This document shows, piece by piece, positions 29,835 to 37,918 of a DNA stretch of 64,000 nt; positions within the stretch are counted from its first letter, which is position 1, and every line of letters starts with the position of its first letter. A program made the translations under genes and the position numbers. The notes below the pieces were generated by a model. It was not told where the DNA came from. It did no database searches and saw nothing but the letters and a program-made list of their open reading frames with translations. Source of the DNA: Skermania sp. ID1734. GTDB lineage: Bacteria; Actinomycetota; Actinomycetes; Mycobacteriales; Mycobacteriaceae. The stretch is taken from NCBI RefSeq assembly GCF_007489285.1, contig NZ_VLIY01000018.1, positions 44,056-108,055 on the forward strand, in the 5' to 3' direction.

Positions 29835-30143
29835 TCATGACCGTGGGCCGCCGTAATCGATGATCGTGCGCCAGTAGTCCTCGGTGATTTCGCCGTTGCT
29901 GCGAAGGACTTTCGAGAGACCGACGGCCATCGCGACGCCGAGCAACCCGAGCCACAGCCCCGCCAGTGCGATGCTGATCCAAACGGCCGTGCGGACTTGC
30001 GGCCACGGAGCGACCGCGATCATTACCGGGCCGAAAAAGAAGCTGGTTCCGATGTACCACGAGGAGCCGGCCCGGTCCGATATCAGCACGAGGCGCAGCC
30101 AGCGGGGAACGGTGACGTGATCGGGTGCAGTGCTGACGGGCAT
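29835..30143 (-). CDS. small two-helix membrane protein next to MmyB-like regulator
   Basis: A 102-residue protein that I do not recognise. It has a short N-terminus (MPVSTAPDHVTVPRWLRL), hydrophobic segments at about 28-48 (YIGTSFFFGPVMIAVAPW) and 53-77, and a hydrophilic tail ending DYWRTIIDYGGPRS. The ATG at 30143 has AGGAGG seven bases upstream, which decides the start although the frame is open to 30227. It is divergent from the MmyB-like gene with a perfect 25-base palindrome between them, so it is a likely target of that regulator. Confidence 0.7.
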   Translation of the reverse strand: MPVSTAPDHVTVPRWLRLVLISDRAGSSWYIGTSFFFGPVMIAVAPWPQVRTAVWISIALAGLWLGLLGVAMAVGLSKVLRSNGEITEDYWRTIIDYGGPRS

Positions 30144-30200
30144 TCTCGGCCTCCTTCTGCGATTTGGTGCACCTCCATGCTCGTCTCCGTTGTTCATGAC

Positions 30201-30225
30201 GTCGATTACCCGCGAGGTAATCGAC
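30201..30225. promoter_or_regulatory. 25-base palindromic operator candidate for the MmyB-like regulator
   Basis: Ten-base arms GTCGATTACC (30201-30210) and GGTAATCGAC (30216-30225) are perfect inverted repeats around CGCGA. The right arm overlaps TCGACA (30221-30226), a -35-like hexamer 17 bases before the TAGCGT -10 of the regulator gene. Binding here would repress the regulator and could control the divergent membrane-protein gene. Confidence 0.6.
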
Positions 30226-30243
30226 ACGCTTCCCCGACTGCCC

Positions 30244-30249
30244 TAGCGT
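30244..30249 (+). promoter_or_regulatory. -10 hexamer for the MmyB-like regulator gene
   Basis: TAGCGT, 17 bases after TCGACA and eight bases before the GTG at 30258. The transcript would be leaderless or nearly so. Confidence 0.5.
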
Positions 30250-30257
30250 CGACATGC

Positions 30258-31043
30258 GTGACCACTTCGCAGCGTCAACCGGTCGGTGTCCTGCTTCGCC
30301 ACTGGCGAGAGCAACGCCGCCTGAGCCAGCTTGAATTGGCAACGCGCAGCGCAGTTTCCGCGCGGCACCTGAGCTTTCTCGAAACCGGCCGCGCCAGACC
30401 CACGCGGTCGATGCTGCTCAAGCTCAGCGACCACCTCGACATCCCCTTGCGCGAACAGAACCAACTGCTGCTCGCCGGCGGGTACGCCCCGGCTTACCCC
30501 GAGCACACGCTCGCCGATGTCCCGATGGCAGCCGTCTCGGATGCGATTCGACAGGTGCTTGACGGCCACTTGCCCGCCCCGGCGCTCGTCGTGGACCGGC
30601 ACTGGGATCTGGTGGAGTCCAACGCCGCGGTCAGCCTGTTTCTCGACGGCTGCGCGCCGCGACTGCTCGAACCACCGGTGAATGTGCTGCGCCTGAGCCT
30701 GCATCCCGACGGTCTCGCGCCACGGATTCGCAACTTGAGTCAGTGGCGCGCGCATATCCTGCACCGGTTGTCGCGCCAATGCGCGGCGACGGCGGACGAG
30801 GGCTTGTATCGGCTTCATGACGAGCTCGCGCGCTACCCGTCGGCGAAATCCGCCGAGCCTGCGGAAGACACCGCCGGTCTCGTTGTACCGGTGCGACTTG
30901 CGAGCCCCGCCGGCGAGGAGCTCGCGTTCATCAGCACCACGACGGTTTTCGGGACACCGCTGGACGTGACGGTCGCGGAACTGGCGATAGAAGCGTTCTA
31001 TCCAGCCGACAAAGCGACGGCCGATTTCCTTGCGCGCCAGTAG
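30258..31043 (+). CDS. MmyB-like helix-turn-helix transcriptional regulator
   Basis: A 261-residue regulator with an N-terminal XRE-type HTH (about 10-68; RLSQLELATRSAVSARHLSF then LETGRARPTRSMLLKLSDHL) and a C-terminal MmyB-type ligand-binding PAS-like domain (about 95-255; APALVVDRHWDLVESNAAVS, FISTTTVFGTPLDVTVAELA). MmyB-type regulators in Streptomyces control secondary metabolism and some bind fatty acids; their ligands here are unknown. In many actinobacteria such genes regulate a divergent neighbour through a palindrome, and here a perfect one lies in the spacer. GTG start. The stop is eight bases from the convergent radical SAM stop. Confidence 0.88.
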   Translation: MTTSQRQPVGVLLRHWREQRRLSQLELATRSAVSARHLSFLETGRARPTRSMLLKLSDHLDIPLREQNQLLLAGGYAPAYPEHTLADVPMAAVSDAIRQVLDGHLPAPALVVDRHWDLVESNAAVSLFLDGCAPRLLEPPVNVLRLSLHPDGLAPRIRNLSQWRAHILHRLSRQCAATADEGLYRLHDELARYPSAKSAEPAEDTAGLVVPVRLASPAGEELAFISTTTVFGTPLDVTVAELAIEAFYPADKATADFLARQ

Positions 31044-31051
31044 CTCCATGA

Positions 31052-32083
31052 TCAGAAGAGCGTGAGGGCCAGCGGCCGCTGCGGTTCGACCGGCTCTTGA
31101 ACCTGCCGCAATGGTGTCGAGTCCGTTCGATCCAGCCCGTGCCGCCGCAACAGCGGCGAGACGCGCTCGCGTAACCATGTCGAGTATTCGGACGAGACGT
31201 ACGCGCCGCGGCCGTAGAGCTGGCGATAGCGGCGCAGCAATGCTGGATGATGCTCGCCGAGCCAACCCAGGAACCAGCCGCGGGTGCTGCCGCGCAGGTG
31301 CATGGCAAAGCAAACGGCCCGGGTGGCGCCTGCCTCGGCGATAGCGGACAGCAGCGCATCGAGATGTTCGGCGCTGTCGGTGAGATAGGGAATTACGGGT
31401 GCGACCATGACCGTGCAGTCGAACCCCGCTTCGGCGATGCTGCGAATCAAGTCCAAACGCGCCTTCGGTAGCGGCGTCCCGGGTTCGAGCTGCTGCTGCA
31501 AATGCGGGTCGAGTATCGCCAGCGAGACGCCGATGCCTACCGGCACCTGGTCTGCGGCCATGCTCAGCAGCCCCAGGTCGCGGCGCAGCACCGTTCCCTT
31601 GGTGAGGATCGAGAAGGGGGTACCCGAATCCGTCAGTGCACCAATGATTCCGGGCATCAGCCGGTAGCGGCCCTCGGCGCGCTGATACGGATCCGTGTTG
31701 GTGCCGAGCGCCACCGCCTCCCGCCGCCACGACCGGCGATTCAACTCGGCCCGCAGCACCGGCACCACGTTCACCTTGACCACGATTTGCGAGTCGAAGT
31801 CGTGACCGGCGTCGAGTTCGAGGTACTCGTGGGTCGACCGCGCGAAACAATAGCGGCAGGCGTGAGTGCAGCCGCGCATGGTGTTGACCGTCCACGAGAA
31901 CGGCACGTTCGATTCCGGCGGAATCTTGTTGAGCGCGCTCTTGCACAGGACCTCGTGAAAGGTGACACCCTCGAACTCCGGTGTCTGTACGGTTCGAACG
32001 AATCCAGCGCGCTCCAAACCAGGCAACGCTCCATCGAGAGGGGGCGGGCCGGTGGCGTCCAATACTTGGCCTTGCCATCGCAT
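31052..32083 (-). CDS. Rv2578c-family radical SAM protein
   Basis: A 343-residue protein with the radical SAM cluster motif CxxxCxxC in MRGCTHACRYCFAR (about 70-83). The rest resembles the SplB-like/Rv2578c group (EVLCKSALNKIPPES upstream; ILTKGTVLRRDLGLLS; DPHLQQQLEPGTPLPKARLD). These proteins would cleave S-adenosylmethionine with a 4Fe-4S cluster; the substrate is not known, and spore photoproduct-like DNA repair is only a possibility. A LexA-type SOS box (32092-32107) overlaps its promoter eight bases before the ATG, which links it to DNA damage. Positional and name match with Rv2578c. Confidence 0.87.
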   Translation of the reverse strand: MRWQGQVLDATGPPPLDGALPGLERAGFVRTVQTPEFEGVTFHEVLCKSALNKIPPESNVPFSWTVNTMRGCTHACRYCFARSTHEYLELDAGHDFDSQIVVKVNVVPVLRAELNRRSWRREAVALGTNTDPYQRAEGRYRLMPGIIGALTDSGTPFSILTKGTVLRRDLGLLSMAADQVPVGIGVSLAILDPHLQQQLEPGTPLPKARLDLIRSIAEAGFDCTVMVAPVIPYLTDSAEHLDALLSAIAEAGATRAVCFAMHLRGSTRGWFLGWLGEHHPALLRRYRQLYGRGAYVSSEYSTWLRERVSPLLRRHGLDRTDSTPLRQVQEPVEPQRPLALTLF

Positions 32084-32091
32084 GAGCCAAG

Positions 32092-32107
32092 TCGAACACG
32101 CGTTCTA
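32092..32107. promoter_or_regulatory. LexA/SOS box before the radical SAM gene
   Basis: TCGAACACGCGTTCTA matches the mycobacterial SOS box TCGAAC-N4-GTTCGA at 11 of 12 fixed positions. On the minus strand it overlaps a TTCGAC -10-like element that is 17 bases after TTGACG, and ends eight bases before the ATG at 32083. Confidence 0.7.
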
Positions 32108-32115
32108 ACGTCTCG

Positions 32116-33138
32116 TCAAGCTCCCGCGGCCGCCGCGCGCGTATTTGCGGCCTTGCGCGCGGGCCGTCGCGTCAGCTGGCCGGAAGTCACGAAGAACGCG
32201 ACCAGATCTCGAACCGTCTCGGTGGTCGACCGCGGTCGATAACCGAGTTCGGCGCGCGCCTTCGAGCCGTCGACGATGGGCGCGGCAAGCAGCGCCCCCA
32301 ATGCCGCGCGCGAGACCACGTCGGACCCGAAGCGACGCCCGATCGGTTCGGCGATCGGCAGAATGGGCGTAATTGCCCGCAGCGGAAGCGCATACCGCGG
32401 CCCCCGCCGCCCGGCACAGGCCGCGGCCAGCCGGAAAGCATCGAACAGCCGGACCATTTCCCCGGTGAGAAGATAGTTCTCCCCCGTCCGGCCCTTCTCG
32501 GATGCGGCCACCAGTCCAGCGGCGACGTCTCGCACGTCGACCAAGTCGAATCCGCCGGAAATGACGAGCGGCACCCGCCCGCGAGCTGAATCGCGCAGCA
32601 TCGAATTGATCCGCGACAGCCCGTAGTCGACGGGCCCGAAAACGCCGGTCGGGTTGCAAATCACCGCATCGAGGCCCTTGTCGACGACCTTGCGCAGTTC
32701 GATTTCGCCGAACCACTTCGAACGGTCGTAGACCGGGATCGAACCGTCGGCCGAGCGTGGCGAACTCTCATCGATGTGGCCACCGCAGGTGTACTGGTCG
32801 AACGAGTGGATAGAGCTGCAATGCACCAATCGGCGGGCACCTACGTCCAAGGCGGCCTCGGCAACGTTGCGCACACCCTGAACGTTCACCGCCCAGGCCC
32901 GATCATCGCGCTGGGCCAGCGTAATCATGGCAACAAGGTGATACACCACTTCGGCACCGTCGATCGCGCGGCGCATGGAAGCGACGTCGAGAACGTCTCC
33001 CTCCACCCATCGCACCCCGGCGGGCGAGTGGAGCGACCGCACCCTGTCAATTGCCGTGATCTCGTGACCCTGCTGCGCCAGCACGGTGAGCAGGTTGGTG
33101 CCCACGTACCCGGCGGCTCCGGTAACCGCAACCTTCAT
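32116..33138 (-). CDS. extended SDR / NAD-dependent epimerase-dehydratase family protein
   Basis: A 340-residue extended short-chain dehydrogenase. The dinucleotide motif GAAGYVG is at 7-13, the catalytic Tyr-Lys pair is in VYDRSK (about 138-143) and Ser in HCSSIHSFDQY precedes it; the CNPTGVFGP segment and C-terminal AELGYRPRSTTETV are typical of the 3beta-HSD/epimerase group. Substrate could be a sugar nucleotide, sterol or other lipid. A KstR-type box lies 46 bases upstream, which would favour a lipid or steroid substrate, as inference. AAGG precedes the ATG by about eight bases. The stop overlaps the -35-like element of the radical SAM promoter. Confidence 0.83.
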   Translation of the reverse strand: MKVAVTGAAGYVGTNLLTVLAQQGHEITAIDRVRSLHSPAGVRWVEGDVLDVASMRRAIDGAEVVYHLVAMITLAQRDDRAWAVNVQGVRNVAEAALDVGARRLVHCSSIHSFDQYTCGGHIDESSPRSADGSIPVYDRSKWFGEIELRKVVDKGLDAVICNPTGVFGPVDYGLSRINSMLRDSARGRVPLVISGGFDLVDVRDVAAGLVAASEKGRTGENYLLTGEMVRLFDAFRLAAACAGRRGPRYALPLRAITPILPIAEPIGRRFGSDVVSRAALGALLAAPIVDGSKARAELGYRPRSTTETVRDLVAFFVTSGQLTRRPARKAANTRAAAAGA

Positions 33139-33177
33139 CCGACGACCTTCAACGTTGGAGGACCTGTGACGCCACCG

Positions 33178-33183
33178 AGCGTA
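33178..33183 (-). promoter_or_regulatory. -10 hexamer for the SDR gene
   Basis: On the minus strand TACGCT (TAnnnT) follows the KstR-type box directly, with one base between. This puts the operator between -10 and -35, a position suited to repression. Confidence 0.4.
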
Positions 33184-33184
33184 C

Positions 33185-33198
33185 TAGAACTTGTTCTA
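33185..33198. promoter_or_regulatory. KstR-type palindromic operator
   Basis: TAGAACTTGTTCTA is a perfect inverted repeat (TAGAAC, TT, GTTCTA) that fits the published KstR consensus TnnAACnnGTTnnA at every fixed position. It lies 46 bases before the SDR ATG and 16 bases past the stop of the NTF2-like gene on the same strand. Confidence 0.6.
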
Positions 33199-33214
33199 AT
33201 TCGACAGGGCTGAA

Positions 33215-33997
33215 TTAGCCGTAGAACCGCACCGCTGCGATGCCCCGCCGCACCGGACAGTCGAACACCACCACCGCGGGCCGGCCGCCGACCTCGACGC
33301 TCACGGTGATCGACCGCCCGGCGCGGATCATCTTGCGCCACCGTAAGCCACGCACCTGCGACAACAACTCGTCGATGGAAACAGCTTGGCCCTCAGGGTA
33401 TTCCAGCTCAGCCGCCGAGGCCATCGCCACCGCGACCTCCCGCCTGCCCGCGGCCACCGCGTCGAGAAACCGAGCCGCCGTCCGCGCCTGGGAGCCTCCG
33501 ACGCGTCGGAAACCATGAGCGAACCCCAGCGCACCGCCGACGCCCTGACTACTCAACAACTGCGGAGTCAGCCGCAGCGCGGCGCGCACACCCGGCCCGC
33601 CGCAGCGAAGCAGTTGCGTCACCATCGACGGCAGTTCCCAATGCGCAAACAGCCCGCCGATCGCCAACCGGCCCGCGTCCACGGCCAACTCGTAGCGCAG
33701 ATGCATCGGAACGATGAGCTCTGCGCCCGTCGACATCGTGGTGTGCAGCGTGAGGTCACGAATCACCGTTGTGCCGCAGACGATGTCGTGATCGACATCG
33801 AATACCACCTCGTTCGGGCCAATGAAGGTGTCATAAAAGCGACCGATCGCCTCGCGCCCCACATGCGGCCGCGAACCGACCGGATCGTTCACAACCCCGT
33901 CCGCGGCGAAGAGCCCGAGCCAGGATGCGCGGTCGTGTTCAGCAACGAACCGGGGCGATTGGCTCACGAATTCCAGCAACTCTGTTTCGGTGGGCAC
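33215..33997 (-). CDS. nuclear transport factor 2 / SnoaL-like protein
   Basis: A 260-residue protein whose first 125 residues have the NTF2-like fold pattern (FVAEHDRASWLGLFAADGVVNDPVG, a common opening; GREAIGRFYDTFIGPNEVVF). The C-terminal part (about 130-260) contains RCGGPGVRAALRLTPQ, a helical stretch, and a second small domain ending VRRGIAAVRFYG. NTF2-like proteins include ketosteroid isomerases, but the catalytic Asp residues are not assured here. It precedes the SDR gene, with the KstR-type box between them, so shared function is possible but they may not share a transcript. Confidence 0.7.
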   Translation of the reverse strand: MPTETELLEFVSQSPRFVAEHDRASWLGLFAADGVVNDPVGSRPHVGREAIGRFYDTFIGPNEVVFDVDHDIVCGTTVIRDLTLHTTMSTGAELIVPMHLRYELAVDAGRLAIGGLFAHWELPSMVTQLLRCGGPGVRAALRLTPQLLSSQGVGGALGFAHGFRRVGGSQARTAARFLDAVAAGRREVAVAMASAAELEYPEGQAVSIDELLSQVRGLRWRKMIRAGRSITVSVEVGGRPAVVVFDCPVRRGIAAVRFYG

Positions 33998-34036
33998 GGC
34001 ACCTACTATGCCTCGGTGCCTGTGCGGGACTCCGGC

Positions 34037-34666
34037 TTACGCCTCCAGCAGCGCGGCCACCTCGGCGTCGGACAGCGTCGTGAACGACGCACGACCACTG
34101 TCGCGCACCAGCCGCACCGCTCGATAGAGCGGCCGCTCATCGATGCCAGCGCCGCGCGCCTCGGCGCGCAGCTGTTCGACGAGCACCGACGACAAGGCTG
34201 CCGCCGCGACCAACTCCCCCGCCGCCAATCCGTCGGCCAAGCGACGCAGGCCGAGGACTTCCAATTCGCGCCCGCCCGTGTCGGTATACAGCGCCAGCGG
34301 GACCGCGGCGGACCTGTTGCCGTCGCCGATCTTGAGACTGATCTGGCTGATCCGGCCGGAACGCACAGTCAATTCCGCTGTCTGCGCGGCCGCAAGGTCC
34401 ACGTGCCGAGTGCGCAGCAACCGGCGCGAACGCACCACCGTGCCGGTCAGCCATGTCCTGCGCCGCATGGACAGCAGGGCCGCTACCGCCGTCGGACCGC
34501 CCACAACCGCCCCCGCGACGATACCCACCGGCCAGGTCGTAGCCGCACCGGCAAGCAACGCCACGACGACGCCGACCACGACAGCGATGGCCGCGATGCG
34601 CCGCAGCCGCGGGGCGACCAGCTGCGTCGGCACCAGGTCGATCGTGAGATCTCCCTCGGCGCTCAC
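34037..34666 (-). CDS. conserved membrane protein downstream of hisS
   Basis: I do not recognise this 209-residue protein. Two adjacent hydrophobic segments (about 24-42 and 47-66) are followed by a cytoplasmic PH-like beta domain (about 70-130; [40 protein letters not shown]) and a helical tail. The pattern resembles small membrane-tethered PH-domain proteins common in actinobacteria. GTG start overlaps the hisS stop as GTGA, so it is translated with hisS. It carries no catalytic motif that I can see. Confidence 0.6.
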   Translation of the reverse strand: MSAEGDLTIDLVPTQLVAPRLRRIAAIAVVVGVVVALLAGAATTWPVGIVAGAVVGGPTAVAALLSMRRRTWLTGTVVRSRRLLRTRHVDLAAAQTAELTVRSGRISQISLKIGDGNRSAAVPLALYTDTGGRELEVLGLRRLADGLAAGELVAAAALSSVLVEQLRAEARGAGIDERPLYRAVRLVRDSGRASFTTLSDAEVAALLEA

Positions 34667-35931
34667 CTCAGCTCGTTCTGGATTACCACCACCACATTGT
34701 CCAGCGAAACATCTTGCTGCTCGCCCGTTTTGAGATTCTTCACCCCGACCGTCCCCGCGGCCAGGTCACGGTCGCCCAGCACAAGCGCGAACTCGGCCCC
34801 CGACCGATCCGCCGCCTTCATCGCCCCCTTGACGCCGCGACCGCCGTACGCGAGGTCAACGCTGATGCCGCGTTGCCTGAGGTGTTGGGCGACCACCACG
34901 AGGCGAGCCTTCGCGGCGTCGCCGAGCGGCACCCCGAAGACCTGGCAGCGCGCCTGGTCGCCGACGGTCTTTCCTTCGGCGGCCAGCGCAAGCATTGTCC
35001 GGTCGACGCCGAGCCCGAACCCGATACCGGACAGCGGCTGACCACCGAGGTCGGCCATCAGGCCGTCATACCGGCCGCCGCCTCCGATGCCCGACTGGGC
35101 ACCGAGGCCGTCGTGGACAAACTCGAACGTCGTCTTCGTGTAGTAGTCGAGCCCGCGCACCATGCGCGGATTGATTACGTACGGCACCTCGAGCGCGTCG
35201 AGATATCCCAGCACGGAGTCGAAGTGCGCCTTCGCCGACTCCGAAAGATGGTCGATCATCAGCGGCGCGTCGGCGGTCATTTCCCGAACGTCTGGCCGCT
35301 TGTCGTCGAGGACCCGCAGTGGATTGAGCTGCGCACGCCGCCGGGTCTCCTCGTCCAGCGGCAATCGGAAAAGGAAGTCCTGCAACAGCTCCCGATACTG
35401 CGGACGGCAGGTTTCATCGCCCAGAGAGGTGATCTCGAGCCGGAAACCCTCGAGCCCGAGGCCGCGGAAGCCCGCATCCGCCACCGCGATCACCTCGGCG
35501 TCCAGGGCCGGATCATCGACACCGATCGCCTCGACGCCCACCTGCTGCAATTGCCGGTAGCGCCCGGCCTGCGGTCGCTCGTAGCGGAAGAAGGGGCCCG
35601 AGTAGCTGAGCTTGACCGGTAATGCGCCGCGGTCGAGGCCGCGCTCGATCACCGCACGCATCACACCGGCCGTACCCTCTGGTCGCAGGGTGACACTACG
35701 GTCACCGCGGTCGGCGAAGGTGTACATCTCCTTGGTCACCACGTCGGTCGACTCGCCGACACCACGCGCGAACAGTGCGGTGTCCTCGAAAATCGGGAGC
35801 TCGATGTGGCCGTACCCGGCCAGGCGGGCAGCACTCAGCAGCCCGTCGCGGACCGCCACGAAAGTCGCGGAATCCGGCGGGACGTAGTCCGGGACGCCCT
35901 TCGGCGCGGAGAATGCGCTCGGTTTGCTCAC
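34663..35931 (-). CDS. hisS: histidine-tRNA ligase
   Basis: Class II synthetase (422 residues) charging tRNA-His. Motif 1 begins near residue 10-60, motif 2 includes [15 protein letters not shown] and [15 protein letters not shown], the histidine-binding motifs are [14 protein letters not shown] and [10 protein letters not shown], and motif 3 is [11 protein letters not shown]. The C-terminal anticodon domain has the alpha/beta fold ([20 protein letters not shown]). The GTG at 35931 is preceded by TAGGCT with seven bases between, so the mRNA is probably leaderless. A membrane protein gene overlaps its stop. Upstream lies a directly repeated GC-rich tract. Confidence 0.97.
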   Translation of the reverse strand: MSKPSAFSAPKGVPDYVPPDSATFVAVRDGLLSAARLAGYGHIELPIFEDTALFARGVGESTDVVTKEMYTFADRGDRSVTLRPEGTAGVMRAVIERGLDRGALPVKLSYSGPFFRYERPQAGRYRQLQQVGVEAIGVDDPALDAEVIAVADAGFRGLGLEGFRLEITSLGDETCRPQYRELLQDFLFRLPLDEETRRRAQLNPLRVLDDKRPDVREMTADAPLMIDHLSESAKAHFDSVLGYLDALEVPYVINPRMVRGLDYYTKTTFEFVHDGLGAQSGIGGGGRYDGLMADLGGQPLSGIGFGLGVDRTMLALAAEGKTVGDQARCQVFGVPLGDAAKARLVVVAQHLRQRGISVDLAYGGRGVKGAMKAADRSGAEFALVLGDRDLAAGTVGVKNLKTGEQQDVSLDNVVVVIQNELR

Positions 35932-35938
35932 GGCAAAC

Positions 35939-35944
35939 AGCCTA
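35939..35944 (-). promoter_or_regulatory. -10 hexamer of a leaderless hisS promoter
   Basis: TAGGCT on the minus strand is followed by seven bases and the GTG at 35931. No Shine-Dalgarno tract is present. Confidence 0.5.
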
Positions 35945-35980
35945 AATCGTGCCGTCGCGCGACCGACCCTAGGTCTTGGC

Positions 35981-36139
35981 CGTTACGGCCGCCCGCTCCG
36001 CTCCTCGCTCCGCTGCGATGCTCACGGCCGCCCTCCACTCGAGTTGTCGGTCGTTACGGCCGCCCGCTCCGCTCCTCGCTCCGTTCCTCGCTCACGCTGC
36101 GGTACTCACTGCGATGCTCACGGCCGCCCTCCACTCGAG
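35981..36139. repeat. imperfect direct repeat between hisS and cyclophilin genes
   Basis: Copies at 35981-36043 (63 bases) and 36052-36139 (88 bases) both begin CGTTACGGCCGCCCGCTCCG and end CGGCCGCCCTCCACTCGAG. The second carries an extra 25 bases built of the same CTCGCTC/CTGCG words. No inverted repeat or open frame fits it. It fills most of the 293-base spacer between hisS and the divergent cyclophilin gene. Confidence 0.85.
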
Positions 36140-36224
36140 GTCCTCTCAGACTTGGATGGCAGACTCTATGGCCGGTCTGGTATTGGCCGGCTCGATCGGA
36201 ACGGTGATGAGGAGGTCAGGGCCC

Positions 36225-37115
36225 GTGCCCACCAACGAACAGCGACGCGAGGCCGCGAAGCGCAAGCTGCAGCGCCAACTCGAGCGACGCGCCGAACGGG
36301 CGCGCAGACGCAAGCAACTCACGATCGCCGGTTCGGTCATCGCAGCCATTGTCGTCGTCGGCGCGATCACCTCTGTCGTCCTGCTGACCAAGGGCGACGA
36401 CAGCACAACCAACACCGCCAGCGCCGAAACCACAACGCCGGCCCAAGACGTGCCGGCCATCCCCATGCCGACGGCCCGGGCCACCGCGCTGCCCGCCACC
36501 GTCAAGTGCAACTACCCACCGGGCGGCGCCCCGGCGGCCAAGCCAGTACAGCCGCCAGCTACCGACAACATCGCCACCAGCCCGGCGACCATCGACGTGA
36601 GCCTGGACACCAGCCAGGGCGAGATCGGGTTGAAACTCAACAATGCCGAATCGCCCTGTACCGTCAACAACTTCGTCAGCCTGGCCAAGCAGGGGTTCTT
36701 CGACAACACCCCCTGCCACCGGCTCACCAACTCGGCGGACCTGAAGGTTCTGCAGTGTGGCGACCCGACCGGCAAGGGAAACGGCGGCCCTGGTTACCAG
36801 TTCGCCAACGAGTTTCCGACCGACCAGTACTCGCCCGAGGACCCCAACGGGCAAAAGGCGATGCAATACAAGCGCGGCATCATCGCCATGGCCAACGCGG
36901 GTCCCGACACCAACGGCAGTCAGTTCTTCCTGGTCTACGGTGATTCCAAGTTGCCGCCCCAGTACACGGTGTTCGGCACCATCGACAACACTGGGCTCGC
37001 GACCTTGGACAAGATCGCAAAGGGCGGCATCGCGGCCGCAGCGCCCGGCGCACCCGCGGGCGAAGATGGCAAGCCAGTACTTCCAGTCGACATCAAATCC
37101 GTGAAGGTGAGCTGA
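36225..37115 (+). CDS. membrane-anchored cyclophilin-type peptidyl-prolyl isomerase
   Basis: A 296-residue protein (Rv2582 counterpart). Residues 1-32 are strongly basic with Arg/Lys/Gln repeats (REAAKRKLQRQLERRAER), a membrane helix lies at about 34-55, a Thr/Ala/Pro-rich linker follows, and the cyclophilin domain runs from about 118 to 290 ([18 protein letters not shown], the active-site Arg at about 166, and GSQFFLVYGD). Three Cys outside the core (CNYPPGG, PCTVNN, PCHRL) are shared with the next gene. GTG start has AGGAGG upstream. The enzyme would act outside the membrane on proline bonds. The next gene starts inside its stop (TGATG). Confidence 0.9.
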   Translation: MPTNEQRREAAKRKLQRQLERRAERARRRKQLTIAGSVIAAIVVVGAITSVVLLTKGDDSTTNTASAETTTPAQDVPAIPMPTARATALPATVKCNYPPGGAPAAKPVQPPATDNIATSPATIDVSLDTSQGEIGLKLNNAESPCTVNNFVSLAKQGFFDNTPCHRLTNSADLKVLQCGDPTGKGNGGPGYQFANEFPTDQYSPEDPNGQKAMQYKRGIIAMANAGPDTNGSQFFLVYGDSKLPPQYTVFGTIDNTGLATLDKIAKGGIAAAAPGAPAGEDGKPVLPVDIKSVKVS

Positions 37116-37918
37116 TGCGCGCACGTTATCTCGTCCCCATGCTCGGACTCAGCGCCGTGCTCGCAACCGCCGGTTGCTCGAATGGATCGTCATCGTCATC
37201 AGCGGCCGGATCGTCATCGCAGCCGGCCTCGACCAGCGCCGGCCAAACGAACCCCGACACCGGTCTGAACCCCGCGCAGTTCAACAAGCTGCCACCGGCC
37301 CCCAAACCGTCGGCTGCATCCGTGTCGTGCACCTACACGCCCGACGGCAAGCCCGCCCGTCCGGTGCAGCCGCCGCCGGCGACCGCGTCGACGTCGGGTT
37401 CGCCGAAAATTTCGATGACCACCAACCAGGGCCCGATCGAACTGACGCTGGATCCAGCCGAGGCCCCGTGCACGGTGAACAGCTTCGTCAGCCTCACCAA
37501 ACAGGGCTACTTCGACAACACGCCCTGTCACCGACTGAGCACCACCGGGCTGATGATGCTGCAGTGCGGCGATCCCACGGGCACCGGTAGCGGCGGACCC
37601 GGCTACGGCTACGCCACCGAATACCCGTTCACGGCCTACCAGCCCGGCGACCAGAACCTGTCTCTGCCGACGACGTATCCGCGCGGCGTCGTGGCGATGG
37701 CCAACACCGGCGCGCCCAACAGCAATGGGAGCCAGTTCTTCCTGGTCTTCGGCGACTCGCCACTACCGCCGCAGTACACGGTGTTCGGCACGATCTCGAA
37801 GGACGGCTTGGCCACGATCGACAAGATTGCCGCAGCCGGCGATGACAACTCCATGGCAGGCGTCGGCGGTGGGAAGCCGAACAAGCCAGTGACCATCGAG
37901 AAGGCCACGGTCAGTTAG
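37115..37918 (+). CDS. lipoprotein cyclophilin-type peptidyl-prolyl isomerase
   Basis: A 267-residue paralogue of the preceding gene. It has a signal peptide with lipobox LATAGC (Cys at about 21), a Ser-rich linker, and a cyclophilin domain from about 92 ([39 protein letters not shown]). Extracytoplasmic Cys are conserved in the same places as in the upstream protein. ATG overlaps the upstream TGA by one base. Its TAG overlaps the TAA of the convergent rel gene by four bases. The pair looks like a tandem duplication in which one copy kept a membrane helix and the other became a lipoprotein. Confidence 0.9.
   Translation: MRARYLVPMLGLSAVLATAGCSNGSSSSSAAGSSSQPASTSAGQTNPDTGLNPAQFNKLPPAPKPSAASVSCTYTPDGKPARPVQPPPATASTSGSPKISMTTNQGPIELTLDPAEAPCTVNSFVSLTKQGYFDNTPCHRLSTTGLMMLQCGDPTGTGSGGPGYGYATEYPFTAYQPGDQNLSLPTTYPRGVVAMANTGAPNSNGSQFFLVFGDSPLPPQYTVFGTISKDGLATIDKIAAAGDDNSMAGVGGGKPNKPVTIEKATVS

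Noticed and set aside
30243..32099. Long minus-strand frame spanning the MmyB-like gene and radical SAM gene
   Set aside because: It is Arg/Ala-rich, crosses two genes with clear domains and shows no family features.
35981..36139. Possible CRISPR-like or IS-derived repeat
   Set aside because: Only two copies of unequal length, no palindromic repeat unit and no spacers of uniform size; kept as a direct repeat only.
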